64,000 nt of DNA, taken from positions 310,001-374,000 of the forward strand of contig CAXXYG010000016.1 of NCBI GenBank assembly GCA_963666575.2, written 5' to 3'. This document shows, one piece after another, positions 28,843 through 37,897 of this stretch. The stretch is from JABMQB01 sp963666575 (GTDB lineage: Bacteria > Bacteroidota > Bacteroidia > Bacteroidales > Prolixibacteraceae). The notes beneath the pieces were generated by a model, which was given only the letters and a program-made list of their open reading frames with translations, ran no database searches and had not been told where the DNA came from. The position numbers and the translations under genes were made by a program. Every line of letters starts with the position of its first letter. Within the stretch, counting starts at the first letter, position 1.

Positions 28843-30657
28843 ATGAAAATACAATATTTGTGGTTTATACTGTTTGCAATCTTTTTAATTGGTTGCGACT
28901 TAGAACAAATACCCCAGGACAGTACATCAAAAGATGCAGTATTCGGTACTGAAAAAGGCCTGGAATTATATTCTTATTCATTCTATGATTTTTTGCCAAG
29001 TGCAAACAATATCCATACCGCCGACGCCATGTCTGATTTTGCTGCCCGCAGGGGAGCTCCAGCGTTTTTAATGGAAGGTGCGTATAGTTCAACTTCCGAA
29101 GACGATGATAGTGCATCAGGTAACGACATAGTTGCCCTAGGTGGCGACCGTGATTGGGAATGGGAACACTTGAGAAATTTTAACTTTTTTATTGATAATT
29201 GTAACGATGAAAATGTACCTGAAGACATCAGGAATCACTACATTGGTTTGGCTAGGTTTTTCAGAGCATTTTTTTATTTCGAAAAAGTAAAACGTTATGG
29301 TGATGTACCATGGATAAGTACTGCCCTCGACGTAGAAAATCCCGAACTATATAAAGGACGCGATCCGCGTACATTGGTAATGGATAATATTTTAGCAGAC
29401 CTAAACTTTGCATGCGAAAATATTACTTTAACCTCCGATGGAACACGTAGTTTAATTACCAAATGGGTTGCGTATGCGCTTAAAACCAGGGTTTGCCTGT
29501 TCGAAGGGACTTTCCGTAAATACCATACCTCACTGGGCTTACAAGGTACAGCAAACGATTGGTTATTAGAAGCTGTTGATGCTTCCAAAACAATTATGGA
29601 TCAATCAGATTTTACAATCTATACTGGAGCTGGCACTGATCTGTCGTACCGCAAATTATTTACAAGTAAAACACCAGTTGCCGAAGAAATATTATTAGCT
29701 GCAGTTATGGATGAAGCACTTGCCAAAACCCATGCCGCAAACTGGTATTATACAAGTACCACAACAGGTGTCCGATTTAATTTTATCAGGACATTTATTA
29801 ATACCTACTTAAAAATTGATGGAACTCCATTTACCAATAACCCTGATTATAAAACCATGCAATTTCATGAAGAAGTTGTAGGCAGGGATAAAAGGCTTCA
29901 ACAAACCATCAGGTTAGGTGACTATGAAAGACTAAACAACAATGTACCATTTAAAGCAGCACCTGATATGCTATATTCCTATACAGGTTACCAACCTATT
30001 AAATGGACTCTTGATGATATCAACGTCGATACACGTGATTTAAATGACAATTCAGTATCGATGTTTCGTTATGGAGAAGTTTTATTAAATTATGCTGAAG
30101 CAAAAGCAGAACTTGGTACTTTAACTGATTCTGATTGGGCTGCCACTGTTGGAACACTAAGAGCCAGAGCAGGCATAACAGGTGGATTGTCGGTGAAACC
30201 AACCATAATTGACCCATATTTACAAACAAACTACTTCCCGGAAATTTCCGACCCGGTTATCCTCGAAATCCGTAGGGAAAGGGGTACTGAACTTTGTTTT
30301 GAAGGATTACGCTTTTATGACATTGTTAGGTGGAGAAGAGGCGAATTAATGGAAATGGAATGGAACGGAATTTATGTACCAGCCCTTGATACACCACTTG
30401 ATCTCAATGAAGACGGGGTTATGGATGTTGTATATTATAAAGATGCTCCTGCTACCTTACCATCGTACCCGGCTATTCCGGTATCGACAACTTATGGGGG
30501 CCAACCAAATCCATACCGGTTATCGAATGAAACTTATGGAGAAATTACCTGGTTAAATACAATAACACGTAAATGGGAAGAAAAAAATTATTATTACCCT
30601 ATTCCCGAAGACGATAGACTAACAAATCCAAACCTGGAACAAAATCCAGGATGGTAA
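28843..30657 (+). CDS. SusD/RagB nutrient-binding lipoprotein
   Basis: A 604-residue surface lipoprotein; the lipobox LIGCDLEQIPQ gives Cys18. SusD features are present: TPR-like helices in NHYIGLARFFRAFFYFEKVKRYGDVPWIS, the KDAP/GRDPRTLVMDNILADLNFA region, LITKWVAYALKTRVCLFEG, FRYGEVLLNYAEAKAELG, and the final IRRERGTELCFEGLRFYDIVRWRRGE. SusD caps the SusC barrel and captures the glycan or other large substrate. It lies 24 bases after the frameshifted susC, so if susC is truly broken the pair is not functional. A strong terminator follows. Confidence 0.96.
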   Translation: MKIQYLWFILFAIFLIGCDLEQIPQDSTSKDAVFGTEKGLELYSYSFYDFLPSANNIHTADAMSDFAARRGAPAFLMEGAYSSTSEDDDSASGNDIVALGGDRDWEWEHLRNFNFFIDNCNDENVPEDIRNHYIGLARFFRAFFYFEKVKRYGDVPWISTALDVENPELYKGRDPRTLVMDNILADLNFACENITLTSDGTRSLITKWVAYALKTRVCLFEGTFRKYHTSLGLQGTANDWLLEAVDASKTIMDQSDFTIYTGAGTDLSYRKLFTSKTPVAEEILLAAVMDEALAKTHAANWYYTSTTTGVRFNFIRTFINTYLKIDGTPFTNNPDYKTMQFHEEVVGRDKRLQQTIRLGDYERLNNNVPFKAAPDMLYSYTGYQPIKWTLDDINVDTRDLNDNSVSMFRYGEVLLNYAEAKAELGTLTDSDWAATVGTLRARAGITGGLSVKPTIIDPYLQTNYFPEISDPVILEIRRERGTELCFEGLRFYDIVRWRRGELMEMEWNGIYVPALDTPLDLNEDGVMDVVYYKDAPATLPSYPAIPVSTTYGGQPNPYRLSNETYGEITWLNTITRKWEEKNYYYPIPEDDRLTNPNLEQNPGW

Positions 30658-30695
30658 AAAATAAACCAAAATCACCATAAAGTTTAGTTGTTTAA

Positions 30696-30728
30696 AAAGG
30701 CCGTTATGAAAATTCTATAACGGCCTTT
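30696..30728 (+). terminator. Terminator after susD
   Basis: AAAGGCCGTTAT and ATAACGGCCTTT form a perfect 12-bp stem with a 9-base loop. It lies 38 bases after the susD stop and separates the Sus locus from the phosphatase gene. Confidence 0.9.
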
Positions 30729-30773
30729 GAACTCAAAAAATACCCGTATAAATGTTGCATAAATAAAATCAGT

Positions 30774-31919
30774 ATGAAAAAAATAATTTTTACTTTAATT
30801 ATTATACTTTGTGTTTTTGGTGCCCAATCGCAGGAAAACTATAAAAATCAAACTCCTGATTTTAAAACTTACAAAGGTGGAGAAACATACCAGGTAAAAA
30901 CTTTCCCACAAAAATTTAAAACTAAAACACCCAAAAATATAATTTTTATGATTGGTGACGGAATGGGAGTTAGCCAGGTTTTTGCAGGTTACACAGCCAA
31001 TCATGGGCATTTATTTCTTGATAATTTTAAATGGGTGGGCTTTTCAAAAACACAATCAGCATCTGATTATATCACCGATTCAGCTGCTGGTGGTACAGCC
31101 CTTTCAACAGGTGTTAAAACCTATAATGGTGCAATAGGGGTCAATCAAGATACTATCCCTGTAAAAACTATTCTTGAAGAAGCCGAAGAACATGGTTTAG
31201 CTACCGGATTAGTTTCAACCTCAGCAATTACACACGCTACTCCTGCCTCATTTATTGCCCATCAGAAAAGTCGGAATATGTATGAAGCCATTGCTGCCGA
31301 TTTCTTACTAACCGACATCGATGTATTTATAGGAGGTGGTTACAAACATTTTACACAAAGAAAAGATGGGCAAAATTTAACCAATGACCTTATAAAAAAA
31401 GGCTATCAGGTACTTCAAGACATGGAAAAAATCAAACACGTAAAAAAAGGAAAACTTGCCGGGCTTGTGGCTCCTGAACATACAGAAAGAATTAGTAAAC
31501 GCGGCAATATGTTGCCAGTGGCTTCAACAACGGCAATATCAATCCTGGGAAAAAATAAAAAAGGTTTCTTTTTAATGATCGAAGGATCTCAGATTGATTG
31601 GGGAGGACACCAAAATAACTCACAGTATATTGTCGAAGAAATGCTCGATTTTGACCAAACCATTGGAAAAGCATTAGAATTTGCATCGGAAAATGGAGAA
31701 ACACTTATTATTGTTACAGCCGATCATGAAACTGGTGGACTTTCAATTACAGGAGGCAACTTAGAAACTGGATCAATAACTGGAACATATGGTACCGGAG
31801 GGCATACAGGCGTAATGGTACCTGTTTTTGCGTTTGGCCCGGGTGCTGAAAATTTTATAGGTATCATGGAAAATACCGATATTAATAAAAAAATTCAAAC
31901 CCTTTTATTTAGGGAATGA
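30774..31919 (+). CDS. Alkaline phosphatase (PhoA family)
   Basis: A secreted phosphomonoesterase of 381 residues. Residues 1-20 form a signal peptide (ends GAQSQ). The active-site set is visible: the metal Asp in NIIFMIGDGMGVSQ, the phosphorylated serine in TDSAAGGTALSTGVKT, and metal ligands in EGSQIDWGGHQNN, TADHETGG and GTGGHTGVMVPVFA. It releases phosphate from organic phosphoesters in the periplasm or outside. A terminator separates it from susD, so co-regulation with the Sus locus is only possible, not shown. No Pho-box is recognised. Confidence 0.95.
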   Translation: MKKIIFTLIIILCVFGAQSQENYKNQTPDFKTYKGGETYQVKTFPQKFKTKTPKNIIFMIGDGMGVSQVFAGYTANHGHLFLDNFKWVGFSKTQSASDYITDSAAGGTALSTGVKTYNGAIGVNQDTIPVKTILEEAEEHGLATGLVSTSAITHATPASFIAHQKSRNMYEAIAADFLLTDIDVFIGGGYKHFTQRKDGQNLTNDLIKKGYQVLQDMEKIKHVKKGKLAGLVAPEHTERISKRGNMLPVASTTAISILGKNKKGFFLMIEGSQIDWGGHQNNSQYIVEEMLDFDQTIGKALEFASENGETLIIVTADHETGGLSITGGNLETGSITGTYGTGGHTGVMVPVFAFGPGAENFIGIMENTDINKKIQTLLFRE

Positions 31920-31995
31920 CCAAGTTATAACAAAATATGAATCTATTACACCTCGTTATATTCTACTTTTAAATAACAAGTTTAGAGAACAAAAA

Positions 31996-32026
31996 TTTGA
32001 CTAATTAAAAATAATAATTAGTTTTA
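31996..32026 (+). promoter_or_regulatory. Predicted promoter of the trp leader/trpB2 transcript
   Basis: TTTG (31996-31999) as -33 and TAGTTTTA (32019-32026) as -7 (one mismatch to TAnnTTTG), spaced by 19 bases. Transcription would start near 32033, about 11 bases before the leader peptide ATG at 32044. Confidence 0.5.
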
Positions 32027-32043
32027 CGTAACAAATTGTTATA

Positions 32044-32106
32044 ATGAGCTTTAATATAAATACAGGTAATTGGTGGCTGTGGCGTTTCTTTCGAAGAACT
32101 GCGTAA
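32044..32106 (+). CDS. Trp-rich attenuator leader peptide
   Basis: A 20-codon reading frame: ATG at 32044 and TAA at 32104. The product ends NWWLWRFFRRTA, so three Trp codons fall within four codons (32071-32082), followed by Phe-Phe and Arg codons. It sits directly upstream of a strong terminator and of a tryptophan synthase beta gene. This is the expected design of a trp operon leader peptide: stalling on the Trp codons when charged tRNA-Trp is scarce would prevent termination. The frame is far too short for routine gene calling. The position of its stop codon inside the antiterminator arm supports it strongly. Confidence 0.88.
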   Translation: MSFNINTGNWWLWRFFRRTA

Positions 32107-32172
32107 ACTATTTACCTGTAATATAAAATCATAAAAGAGGGTTATGTTGTTTACGCAACATAACCCTCTTTT
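32061..32172 (+). promoter_or_regulatory. Transcription attenuator controlling trpB2
   Basis: Three mutually exclusive pairings can be read. (1) TACAGGTAA (32061-32069) with TTACCTGTA (32112-32120), perfect 9 bp. (2) An antiterminator: TGCGTAAAC (32100-32108) with GTTTACGCA (32149-32157), perfect 9 bp, whose 3' arm covers the loop and upper stem of the terminator. (3) The terminator itself: AAAAGAGGGTTATGTTG (32133-32149) with CAACATAACCCTCTTTT (32156-32172), 17 bp. The leader stop codon (32104-32106) lies inside the antiterminator arm, so a ribosome finishing the peptide masks it and allows termination, while a ribosome stalled at the Trp codons (32071-32082) leaves it free. Confidence 0.88.
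32133..32172 (+). terminator. Attenuator terminator before trpB2
   Basis: A perfect 17-bp stem with a 6-base loop (TTTACG), followed by TTATTTTATT. It ends 38 bases before the trpB2 start codon and is part of the attenuator described at 32061-32172. Confidence 0.92.
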
Positions 32173-32210
32173 ATTTTATTGAAACATAAACCTTTGTAAA
32201 TCAAACAATC

Positions 32211-33587
32211 ATGACTAGACTAAAAAAAATTTATCTCGACGAATCAGAAATGCCTAAACAATGGTATAACCTTGCCCCCGACCTTCCAACTCCGTTAAAT
32301 CCACCACTTGGGCCCGGAGGAGTTCCAATAGGGCCAGAAATGCTTGCTCCCGTATTTCCCATGAACCTCATTGAACAAGAAGTAAGCCAGAAACGCTGGA
32401 TCAACATCCCTGAACCAATTAGGGACATTCTAAAACAATGGAGGCCCAGCCCGCTTATCCGCGCTTATGAATTAGAAGAAGCACTTGGTACACCTGCAAA
32501 AATTTATTATAAAAACGAAGGTGTTTCACCTGCCGGAAGCCACAAACCAAATACAGCTGTTGCCCAGGCTTGGTACAACAAAGAATTTGGAATTAAAAAA
32601 TTAACTACTGAAACCGGTGCAGGACAGTGGGGATCAGCTCTTTCATATGCCTGTGCGCAGCTTGGAGGCATCGAATGTAAAGTTTTTATGGTTCGTGTAA
32701 GTTTCGATCAAAAACCTTTCCGGAAAATGATGATGGAAACCTGGGGAGGACAATGTGTTGCCAGTCCTAGTACCGAAACACAAGCCGGTCGTGATATTCT
32801 TGCCCAGTTTCCCGATACTCCCGGAAGTTTGGGTATTGCTATTTCTGAAGCAGTTGAAGCGGCAGTTACTGACCCAACCGGAGGAACGCGTTATTCATTA
32901 GGTTCGGTGTTAAACCATGTTATGTTGCACCAAACCATTATTGGGCTTGAAGCGAAAAAACAATTGGCTAAAGTAGGCATTAAAAAACCTGATGTAGTAA
33001 TTGGTTGTTGTGGTGGCGGAAGTAATTTTGCCGGCTTATCATTCCCATTCTTATTCGATAAAATCAATGGTGCAGACATTCAGGTTATTGGCGCTGAGCC
33101 ATTTAGCTGCCCAACATTAACTAAAGCTCCATTTATTTATGACCATGGCGATGTAGCCCAAATGACTCCTCTATTGGCAATGAATAGTTTAGGACATAAT
33201 TTTGTGCCTGCTCCAATCCATGCCGGAGGTTTACGTTACCACGGAATGGCACCTCTGGTTAGTGCCGCCTTAAGGGATGGTTTAATGGAAGCACAAGCTA
33301 TTCACCAAAGTGAATGTTTCGAAGCAGGTTTATTATTTGCTAAAACAGAAGGAATTATTCCTGCCCCTGAAACAACACATGCTATTGCTGCTACCATTCG
33401 TGAAGCCAAAAAAGCCAAAGAAGAAGGAAAAGAAAAAGTTATTCTTTTTAACTTTAGCGGACACGGACTTATGGACCTTGTCGGTTACAATAAATACTTA
33501 GGCGGCGAATTAAATGATTATGAATATCCTGAAACGGAAATTGCTGCCAATCTTGAAAAATTAAAAGGTTATCCTCTTCCAAAATAA
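32211..33587 (+). CDS. Tryptophan synthase beta chain, TrpB2 type
   Basis: A PLP enzyme of 458 residues that joins indole and serine to tryptophan. The length and the N-terminal MTRLKKIYLDESEMPKQWYNLAPDLP are those of the TrpB2 (TrpB-like) class, which works without a matching TrpA. The PLP lysine is in SPAGSHKPNTAVAQAW, the catalytic Glu region in TETGAGQWGSALS, and the phosphate-binding glycine loop in GCCGGGSNFAG. No other trp gene is adjacent. A Trp-codon attenuator lies directly upstream, showing that the gene answers to tryptophan supply; an indole-salvage role is likely for a stand-alone copy (inference). Confidence 0.95.
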   Translation: MTRLKKIYLDESEMPKQWYNLAPDLPTPLNPPLGPGGVPIGPEMLAPVFPMNLIEQEVSQKRWINIPEPIRDILKQWRPSPLIRAYELEEALGTPAKIYYKNEGVSPAGSHKPNTAVAQAWYNKEFGIKKLTTETGAGQWGSALSYACAQLGGIECKVFMVRVSFDQKPFRKMMMETWGGQCVASPSTETQAGRDILAQFPDTPGSLGIAISEAVEAAVTDPTGGTRYSLGSVLNHVMLHQTIIGLEAKKQLAKVGIKKPDVVIGCCGGGSNFAGLSFPFLFDKINGADIQVIGAEPFSCPTLTKAPFIYDHGDVAQMTPLLAMNSLGHNFVPAPIHAGGLRYHGMAPLVSAALRDGLMEAQAIHQSECFEAGLLFAKTEGIIPAPETTHAIAATIREAKKAKEEGKEKVILFNFSGHGLMDLVGYNKYLGGELNDYEYPETEIAANLEKLKGYPLPK

Positions 33588-33594
33588 CAGCATC

Positions 33595-33630
33595 AATCCA
33601 TCGGGTGGTTAGCACTATCCGATGGATTTT
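33595..33630. terminator. Terminator between convergent trpB2 and lplA
   Basis: AATCCATCGG (33595-33604) pairs with CCGATGGATT (33619-33628), then TTATTT. It lies seven bases past the trpB2 stop. The lplA gene ends at 33633 from the other side, so the hairpin may serve both genes. Confidence 0.8.
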
Positions 33631-33632
33631 AT

Positions 33633-34592
33633 TTAAAAAAATGTATTTATTAATTCTTCTGAGACCTCCAAATTGCTATTTCTTAAAAAATCATAGATAT
33701 CTTCATAAAAATGCCTTTCGCCAATAAGTTTTGAATTTAAAATTTCCATCTCCTTTAAGGAAAAATAACCTCCTGAAACTTTACATTCCTGAATAATCCC
33801 TTTTTTAACAGACAACTCAATTGATAATTCCCGGTTATCGAACTCTATAGTATTTTTAAAAAAATAAGCTGGTGAATACCCAAAATTCCATTCCCATCCT
33901 ATAAATTTTTCTTCAGCAAGTAAACCTATCTTCTGAATATCAGTGGTATTTAAATCAATTTCCCGATTCGATAAATCTGTAAGATATTGTGCTTTTAAAA
34001 AATTGATAAACCTATCAACACTTATTTTTCTCTCCAGGAAATCCAAAATATTGGCTACGTCACTACGGTTCGACTGAACAGCTTTACCAATATATTTGCC
34101 GGGAATTACTTTAATGGCTTTCCCCAGATTTTTCAAATCAGAATCGAAAAGTAACGTGCCATGATGAAGCACCCTGTTTTTATATACATGTTCGGCATTG
34201 CCTGATATTTTTTTACCCTCAACCATTATGTCATTCCTACCCGAATTGTAGGCAGTGATACCCAACTCAGCTAAAGCAGAAATAATAGGTTCAGTAAATT
34301 TTTGAAAGTTTATTTCGGCTGTGCTATTTACATTTTTAATAAATGCAAAATTTACATTTCCCGAATCGTGAAAAACAGTACCTCCTCCTGAAATTCGGCG
34401 GGCAACTGTTATATTGTTTTTCCTTACAAACGGGTAATTAATTTCTCCTAAAGCATTCTGATGTTTACCCAAGACGATGGTGTTATCACTCTGCCAAATC
34501 ATAAAAACATCCTCGTTAAAATTTTTTAACAGGTATTCTTCGGCCGCCAGGCAAAAATACGGGTTATTATTTTTTAGATGAATACAATACAT
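33633..34592 (-). CDS. lplA: Lipoate-protein ligase A
   Basis: Attaches lipoate to the lipoyl domains of 2-oxoacid dehydrogenases and the glycine cleavage H protein. The 319-residue length fits LplA with its C-terminal accessory domain. Signatures: FMIWQSDNTIVLGKHQNALGEIN, the lipoyl-AMP binding loop VARRISGGGTVFHDSGNVNFAF, and the catalytic lysine region GRNDIMVEGKKISGNAEHVYKNRVLHHGTLLFDSDL. No lipoate synthase is nearby, so it may work in salvage of external lipoate. Confidence 0.95.
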   Translation of the reverse strand: MYCIHLKNNNPYFCLAAEEYLLKNFNEDVFMIWQSDNTIVLGKHQNALGEINYPFVRKNNITVARRISGGGTVFHDSGNVNFAFIKNVNSTAEINFQKFTEPIISALAELGITAYNSGRNDIMVEGKKISGNAEHVYKNRVLHHGTLLFDSDLKNLGKAIKVIPGKYIGKAVQSNRSDVANILDFLERKISVDRFINFLKAQYLTDLSNREIDLNTTDIQKIGLLAEEKFIGWEWNFGYSPAYFFKNTIEFDNRELSIELSVKKGIIQECKVSGGYFSLKEMEILNSKLIGERHFYEDIYDFLRNSNLEVSEELINTFF

Positions 34593-34688
34593 AAGTTATT
34601 GAATCAGACGCAAACGTTTAAAACATCTGCGATTTACACAATGTAATTTACATTTTGCGTTTTTAAAAACAAAATTGCACCACTCCAC

Positions 34689-37070
34689 TTACAATTCAAT
34701 AATAATACCCAATGTTGGTAATACCGTGCCCGATGAATTAGAAACTCGTTTTAATTGGTACCGTGAATTATTATCGGTTAAAATAAGATTACCATTTCCA
34801 TCAACATCTCTTATAATAATGTCCTGATCCTGTGATTTAAAGCCATAAAAATTCTGGAAATCGATATAAAATTTGGCCGTCATTTTTTTGAGGTAATACG
34901 TTTTATCAATTCGTAAATCGAGTTGATGAAACGCTTTAAACCGTTCGGAGTTTAATTTAGAATTATCAAAATAAGGGCCTCCTGTAAGGTTCCATGCTTC
35001 TACATTCGAACTACGCTCCATATCATACGGCGTATAAGGTAAACCACCAACAAACCTCCAGCGTGCGCCTATCCGCCACTCTTTTTTAAAACTTTTTGTA
35101 GTGGTTAACACCAACAAATGTTTGCTGTCCCAGCTCGAAACCAAATAATTTCCCCAGGCATCTTTAAATTCGCTCCGTACAAGTGTATAAGCCAAATTAA
35201 AATTAAATCCTTTTGTCGAACTTATCCTTGCCTGAAATTCAGCCCCATAAGCCCGCCCCTCAGAAATTGATCGAACTTCCTCGTCGCCAACCACGCCAAA
35301 TTCGGCTCCTTTGTTAGCCAGGCTTATTGAATCTTTTACTGAAAACGGGTAATTCGAATATTTTTTCAGAAATCCTTCAACTGATAACATAACAGCTTGA
35401 GTTGGCCTAAATTCAATTCCTCCAATTAAATGATCGGCTGAAATATACTTGAGATTATTTGTTTTATTCACTAATTGGTCATTTAGTTTAAAGCCGAGGG
35501 TAGTGTATGAGGGCAATTGATAGTACCTGCTTGTATTAAAATTTAGACTCCATTTTTCAGTCAGGTTATACGATGCTGAAAAACGAGGTGAAAACTGCTT
35601 CAACAAATTATTCATACTAGCCGAATAATTAGTAGCATCGGCCCTGATTCCAACAGAAAGTGTTAACCGATCATCAAAAAAGTTTTTACTGGTTTGAAAA
35701 AAAGCGCCCCATTTAACCAGATTTAAATCAGTTGAATAATCAACATTTTGGACACCGTCGCCATAAAACCGTTTTTGTTGAGTTGAGTTGGTATACGTTG
35801 CAAAATCAACATTTATACCGGCATTTATTTTATAATCCCCAATCCGGGAAGTATTTTCAAACCTGAATTTGTTTTCAATTTCCTCGGAAGTATAATCCAG
35901 AATTTTATTATTTTCTGAGCTATCATCATTTTCAAAATATTTGTACGAAGAATTATTTAAATGGCTACGGCTGGCAACAATGGTTTGGTAACTGTGTTCG
36001 CCAAAATGTTTGTAAACAGCCCCAAACGTATAACTCCATTGTTCATTTACCGGAATCCGGCTTAAAATATATTTCTGTTGGTCATCCGGATCTTTTATGT
36101 CCAGATTTAAATCAAACAAATCGATGGCACCCAATCCAACAAGTGTTAATTCATTCTTTTTATCGAAACGCGTTTTCATTTTAAACTGAAGGTCGTTAAA
36201 AGTTGGTAGGAAGGGCAATTCAATTAAACTAAACAGAAGCTGGAGGTACGACCGCCTTGCAGAAACAATAAAAGTTGTTTTATCACCAACAGGCCCATCG
36301 AAAGTTGCTGACACTTCCGAAGCCCCCAACGAACCACGAAACCTGAGTTTGTCAGAATTTCCATCTACCTGGTTAAACTCCAACACTCCACTTAAGGCAT
36401 TACCACGGTTTGCCGGAAAGGCACCCGAATAATAATTAACCTCCCGCAAAAAATCGGCATTTAAAATCCCAACAGGCCCGCCCGAAGCTCCCTGTGTCGA
36501 AAAATGATTAATAAAAGGCACTTCCACTCCATCAAGGTAAAACCGGCTTTCAGAAGGGCCACCACCTCGAATAATAATGTCGTTTCGAAACGAAGGGGTT
36601 GACTGAACACCTGCAAACGATTGAATAACTTTCGAAACATCGCGGTTTGCTCCCGGGCTTTTTTCTATTTCAGAAATCCCTATAGTTTTTAATGAAACCG
36701 GGCTTTCTTCCGTTTTACGAAAAGGAGATGCAGTAATGGTAATCTCCTCGATAGCGGTTTCAGTTTCAACCATTCTTATTTCAACAAAAGCCATTTTTGC
36801 ATTGCTTACCTCTATCTCTGACGAAACAGCCTTTTTAAAACCTACAAACGATGCCTCTAATCGAACAAAACCAGTTTGTACGCCATAAATAACAAAATTA
36901 CCATCTAAATCAGTTATTGCTCCAATGGTAGTACCCGAAACAATAATATTTACAAATGGAAGTGGTTCATTGTTTATTGCATTATAAACTCGCCCTTTAA
37001 TAACAGCATCTTGTGCCATTGAAACAATCGAAACACTAATTAAAATTATATATAACAGTATTTTTTTCAT
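34689..37070 (-). CDS. TonB-dependent outer-membrane receptor with regulatory-like N-terminal domain
   Basis: A 793-residue receptor. Signal peptide 1-19 (ends SMAQ). A carboxypeptidase-regulatory-like domain lies at about 22-110 (IKGRVYNAINNEPLPFVNII ... FVGFKKA), then a plug domain at about 125-240 (SFRNDIIIRGGGPSESRFYLDGVEVPFINHF), and a 22-strand-type barrel ending TVLPTLGIIIEL. The size is that of siderophore/vitamin-type receptors rather than SusC. The gene for a small lipoprotein ends one base before its start (37072 versus 37070), so the two form a tight operon; the ligand is unknown. Confidence 0.92.
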   Translation of the reverse strand: MKKILLYIILISVSIVSMAQDAVIKGRVYNAINNEPLPFVNIIVSGTTIGAITDLDGNFVIYGVQTGFVRLEASFVGFKKAVSSEIEVSNAKMAFVEIRMVETETAIEEITITASPFRKTEESPVSLKTIGISEIEKSPGANRDVSKVIQSFAGVQSTPSFRNDIIIRGGGPSESRFYLDGVEVPFINHFSTQGASGGPVGILNADFLREVNYYSGAFPANRGNALSGVLEFNQVDGNSDKLRFRGSLGASEVSATFDGPVGDKTTFIVSARRSYLQLLFSLIELPFLPTFNDLQFKMKTRFDKKNELTLVGLGAIDLFDLNLDIKDPDDQQKYILSRIPVNEQWSYTFGAVYKHFGEHSYQTIVASRSHLNNSSYKYFENDDSSENNKILDYTSEEIENKFRFENTSRIGDYKINAGINVDFATYTNSTQQKRFYGDGVQNVDYSTDLNLVKWGAFFQTSKNFFDDRLTLSVGIRADATNYSASMNNLLKQFSPRFSASYNLTEKWSLNFNTSRYYQLPSYTTLGFKLNDQLVNKTNNLKYISADHLIGGIEFRPTQAVMLSVEGFLKKYSNYPFSVKDSISLANKGAEFGVVGDEEVRSISEGRAYGAEFQARISSTKGFNFNLAYTLVRSEFKDAWGNYLVSSWDSKHLLVLTTTKSFKKEWRIGARWRFVGGLPYTPYDMERSSNVEAWNLTGGPYFDNSKLNSERFKAFHQLDLRIDKTYYLKKMTAKFYIDFQNFYGFKSQDQDIIIRDVDGNGNLILTDNNSRYQLKRVSNSSGTVLPTLGIIIEL

Positions 37071-37071
37071 C

Positions 37072-37803
37072 TTAATTTTTAATGGTAACTACTATGCTTG
37101 AAACAATATTTTTAGCTGTTGTAAAAGTTGATAAATCGGTAAACAACTGCCCATTTTTTCCTGATGGATGACTATGCCCAATCAATTGCAATTCGTATTC
37201 TTTCGTTGAAGAATTTAAATCAATTATTGCTTCATAAACCAATGCAGGTTGAAGAGACCCATAATACTCCTTATCGCCGGGGAATAGCGAATTTTTCCAG
37301 TAACGGTTTGAATCCCATGGCTGATTAATTTCAAAAAGCAACCTGAATTTATTGTCTGATTTTAAAAACTTCGATTTAATTGAAAAATTATCTTGCGGAG
37401 TTGCCGCGGTGAGAGCATCAGGCACAGCTGTTTCGGGCGAAGGAATATACAAACTGTCAGCAGCCATTATTCCACGCTTGTGCGACCAATAAGGTAAAGT
37501 TGCTGGCCGTCGCACCTCTCCTGGTGTTGTTGTCCACCTCAATGGGCCAGATTCTCCATGAGCGAATTTCCCCTTAGCAACATAAATAGTTACATACAAC
37601 GATTCAATAAAAGTACTATCAAGCTCTTCGGTCCAAATTGCAAATGTTGGATGGTAAAACGAAACTCCCTTGTTAAACTTTAATTCATAATCTACTCCAT
37701 TTTCAAAAGAATTTAGTTCTATTACCAATTGTTCTTTCGAGACATTTTGATTAACAGAACACGAAAAGAGAGTTAATATTAAAAGAAAAAATAAATATCT
37801 CAT
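37072..37803 (-). CDS. Lipoprotein of unknown function paired with a TonB receptor
   Basis: A 243-residue protein. The lipobox LFSCSVNQ gives Cys15. The mature part is beta-rich; HPTFAIWTEELDSTFIESLYVTIYVAKGKF and LPYWSHKRG resemble DUF2271-type periplasmic proteins, and the end QLIGHSHPSGKNGQLFTDLSTFTTAKNIVSSIVVTI is distinctive. I do not recognise a catalytic site. It is the first gene of a two-gene operon with the TonB-dependent receptor, which suggests a partner in ligand binding or electron-transfer related uptake. The DUF2271 resemblance is weak and from memory. Confidence 0.7.
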   Translation of the reverse strand: MRYLFFLLILTLFSCSVNQNVSKEQLVIELNSFENGVDYELKFNKGVSFYHPTFAIWTEELDSTFIESLYVTIYVAKGKFAHGESGPLRWTTTPGEVRRPATLPYWSHKRGIMAADSLYIPSPETAVPDALTAATPQDNFSIKSKFLKSDNKFRLLFEINQPWDSNRYWKNSLFPGDKEYYGSLQPALVYEAIIDLNSSTKEYELQLIGHSHPSGKNGQLFTDLSTFTTAKNIVSSIVVTIKN

Positions 37804-37897
37804 TTGGTTTTGTTTAACTATTCTAGCTGATCATTAAACACATGGAGAAGCAAATAGTTTAAGGTTACATCTAAATTTTCCTAAATTTAACCAAAAA

